From positions 62,001-126,000 of the forward strand of contig JAXMAR010000007.1 in assembly GCA_046350295.1 (NCBI GenBank): a stretch of 64,000 nucleotides of DNA, written 5' to 3'. The stretch is from JAXMAR01 sp046350295 (GTDB lineage Bacteria > Planctomycetota > Planctomycetia > Gemmatales > Gemmataceae). The notes beneath the pieces were generated by a model that saw only the letters and a program-made list of their open reading frames with translations, did no database searches and was not told the DNA's origin. The position numbers and the translations under genes are program-made. The number at the start of each line of letters is the position of its first letter. Position 1 is the stretch's first letter. Shown one piece after another: positions 62,482 to 64,000 of the stretch.

Positions 62482-64000
62482 TTACTTGTAGCTGCGCACC
62501 GTAGGGTGTACTTCCTCCCACACGAGCGGCTCCGTGTGGCGCAGGGGCTCGCGGTCGACGCCGACGTGTTCCCAGCAGGCGACGTGGGCGAAGTGCTCGT
62601 CGTCGCGTTTGGCTTCGCCGTCGTCGTACTTGTATTCCTCGCGGAAGTGGCCGCCGCAGGACTCCTCCCGGGCGAGCGCGTCCCGGGCCAACAGCTCGCC
62701 GAACTCCATGTAATCGGCGACCCGGCCGGCGCGTTCAAGCGCCTGGTTAAGGTCGGTGTCGCTTCCGGGCACGTTGATGTTTTGCCAAAACTCCTCGCGC
62801 AGCTCCTTGACGCGGGCGATGGTGTGCTCGAGGCTTTGCCGGGTCCGAGCCATGCCGCAGTGCTCCCACATCACCTTGCCCAGGTCGCGGTGCAGTTCGA
62901 GGACCGTTTTCTTCCCCTTGATCGAGAGCAGTTTCTTGGTGAGGGCGTGGATTTCCGCTTCGGCCTTCTTGAACTCGCCCGCATCCGTGCCGATCTTCAC
63001 TTGCTTCGTCGAGCCGAAAAAGTTCGCCAGCGTGTAAGGGAGGATGAAGTAGCCGTCCGCCAGGCCTTGCATCAGAGCGCTGGCGCCGAGGCGGTTGGCG
63101 CCGTGGTCGGAAAAGTTGGCCTCGCCGATGACGAAGAGGCCGGGGATATTGGACATCAGATTGTAGTCGACCCAGAGGCCGCCCATCGTGTAGTGGAGGG
63201 CCGGGTAGATGCGCATCGGCTGCTTGTAGCCGTTCTCCGCGGTGATGCGCTCGTACATGTCGAAGAGATTGCCGTATTTCTCGCGGATCTTCGGCTCGCC
63301 GAGGCGGCGGATGGCGTCGGCGAAATCGAGGTAGACGCCTCGACCACCCGGACCGACGCCGCGGCCGTCGTCGCACGCTTCCTTGGCGGCCCGGCTGGCG
63401 ATGTCGCGCGGGGCGAGGTTGCCGTAACTCGGGTACTTCCGCTCCAGGTAGTAATCGCGCTCGCTCTCCGGGATGTCGTTGGGGTGCCGGGTGTCCCCCT
63501 TCTTCTTCGGCGCCCAGACCCGGCCGTCGTTGCGGAGCGATTCGGACATCAACGTGAGCTTCGACTGATGCTCACCGGCGACGGGGATGCAGGTCGGATG
63601 GATCTGCGTGTAGCAGGGGTTGGCGAACAGGGCGCCGCGCTTGTAGGCGCGGTAGGTGGCGGTGACGTTGCAGCCGGCGGCGTTGGTCGAGAGAAAGTAG
63701 ACATTCGAGTAGCCGCCGGTGGCGAGAACGACGGCGTCGCCGGCGAAGGACTCGATCTTGCCGCTCTCCAGGTTGCGGACGACGATGCCGGCGGCCCGAC
63801 CGTCGGCGACGACGAGGTCGAGCATCTCGGTGCGCGGGTGCATGGTCACCTTGCCGGCGCCGATCTGGCGGGCGAGAGCCTGATAGGCGCCAAGCAGCAA
63901 TTGCTGGCCCGTCTGGCCGCGGCAATAGAAGGTGCGTGAAACCTGGGCGCCGCCGAAGGAGCGGTTGTCGAGCAGGCCGCCGTATTCGCGCGCGAACGGG
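62482..64000 (-). CDS. sdhA: Succinate dehydrogenase/fumarate reductase flavoprotein subunit (5' end outside window)
   Basis: The frame runs from the right edge to a stop at 62482; about 506 residues are visible, missing the N-terminal FAD-binding part. Motifs include REYGGLLDNRSFGGAQVSRTFYCRGQTGQQLLLG at the window edge, VLATGGYSNVYFLSTNAAG, CYTQIHPTCIPVAGE, and HYTMGGLWVDYNLMSNIPGLFVIGEANFSDHGANRLGASALMQGLADG. The flavin oxidises succinate. GGYSN (rather than HPTG-only) and SNIPGLFVIGE place it in the SdhA/FrdA family; oxidase or reductase direction cannot be read from the sequence. Confidence 0.95.
   Translation of the reverse strand, partial: PFAREYGGLLDNRSFGGAQVSRTFYCRGQTGQQLLLGAYQALARQIGAGKVTMHPRTEMLDLVVADGRAAGIVVRNLESGKIESFAGDAVVLATGGYSNVYFLSTNAAGCNVTATYRAYKRGALFANPCYTQIHPTCIPVAGEHQSKLTLMSESLRNDGRVWAPKKKGDTRHPNDIPESERDYYLERKYPSYGNLAPRDIASRAAKEACDDGRGVGPGGRGVYLDFADAIRRLGEPKIREKYGNLFDMYERITAENGYKQPMRIYPALHYTMGGLWVDYNLMSNIPGLFVIGEANFSDHGANRLGASALMQGLADGYFILPYTLANFFGSTKQVKIGTDAGEFKKAEAEIHALTKKLLSIKGKKTVLELHRDLGKVMWEHCGMARTRQSLEHTIARVKELREEFWQNINVPGSDTDLNQALERAGRVADYMEFGELLARDALAREESCGGHFREEYKYDDGEAKRDDEHFAHVACWEHVGVDREPLRHTEPLVWEEVHPTVRSYK

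Overview
The window looks like a chromosome segment of a planctomycete, most likely of the Gemmata group (inference). It is GC-rich and uses GGAGG-type ribosome binding sites with frequent GTG starts. It carries lineage-typical families: two DUF1501 proteins with Tat signals, a caspase-like peptidase with PPC repeats, a Ser/Thr kinase with a GYF-like domain, zinc-ribbon/membrane fusions, an HzsA-related cytochrome, and a b6-type Rieske complex with a giant multihaem cytochrome. No rRNA, tRNA, CRISPR array, phage or transposase gene was seen.

Layout. 1-5.7 kb: the 3' part of a large TPR protein invaded by four copies of a 36-bp palindromic repeat, a MITE-like element, a near-consensus promoter and a PAS-GAF-receiver protein. 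5.8-9.3 kb: a redoxin/cytochrome c/copper-monooxygenase-like fusion, a CsbD-like protein and an SRAP (YedK/HMCES) protein. 9.3-19.6 kb: a respiratory cluster with a Rieske protein, cytochrome b6-like protein, an enlarged subunit IV, an 1818-residue octahaem cytochrome and two cupredoxin-like proteins. 19.6-24.7 kb (minus): a methyltransferase and two zinc-ribbon/TM/prenyltransferase-fold proteins. 24.7-28.3 kb: a gene-poor, decayed stretch with small membrane proteins, a GAF protein, a frameshifted homocysteine S-methyltransferase pseudogene and a possible small RNA. 28.3-30.7 kb: mqnA - TPR lipoprotein - mqnC, translationally coupled (futalosine menaquinone pathway). 30.7-42.6 kb: accessory genes including the orthocaspase, an RraA-like protein, a Uma2 protein, an HzsA-like dihaem protein, a retropepsin and a DUF1501 remnant. 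43.0-46.7 kb (minus): a DUF1501 - DUF6263-like - DUF1501 operon. 47.0-48.7 kb: ECF sigma, anti-sigma and a small secreted protein. 48.6-53.6 kb (minus): kdsD - kdsC - a giant LptC/LptA-like protein, pointing to Kdo-containing lipopolysaccharide. 54.0-58.6 kb: a DCC oxidoreductase, an OB-HD nuclease, ribF and an alkaline phosphatase-family protein. 58.9-64.0 kb: a Ser/Thr kinase, a membrane protein, sdhB and the 3' part of sdhA, which runs off the right edge.

Read together, mqnA/mqnC make menaquinone, sdhA/B reduce it, and the Rieske/b6 complex with its octahaem cytochrome and cupredoxins oxidises it. The least conventional parts are the giant octahaem cytochrome within a b6-like complex that keeps the haem c_i cysteine, the coding-sequence palindromes, and the zinc-ribbon prenyltransferase-fold pair. 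All assignments are by reading the sequence; no database search was run.
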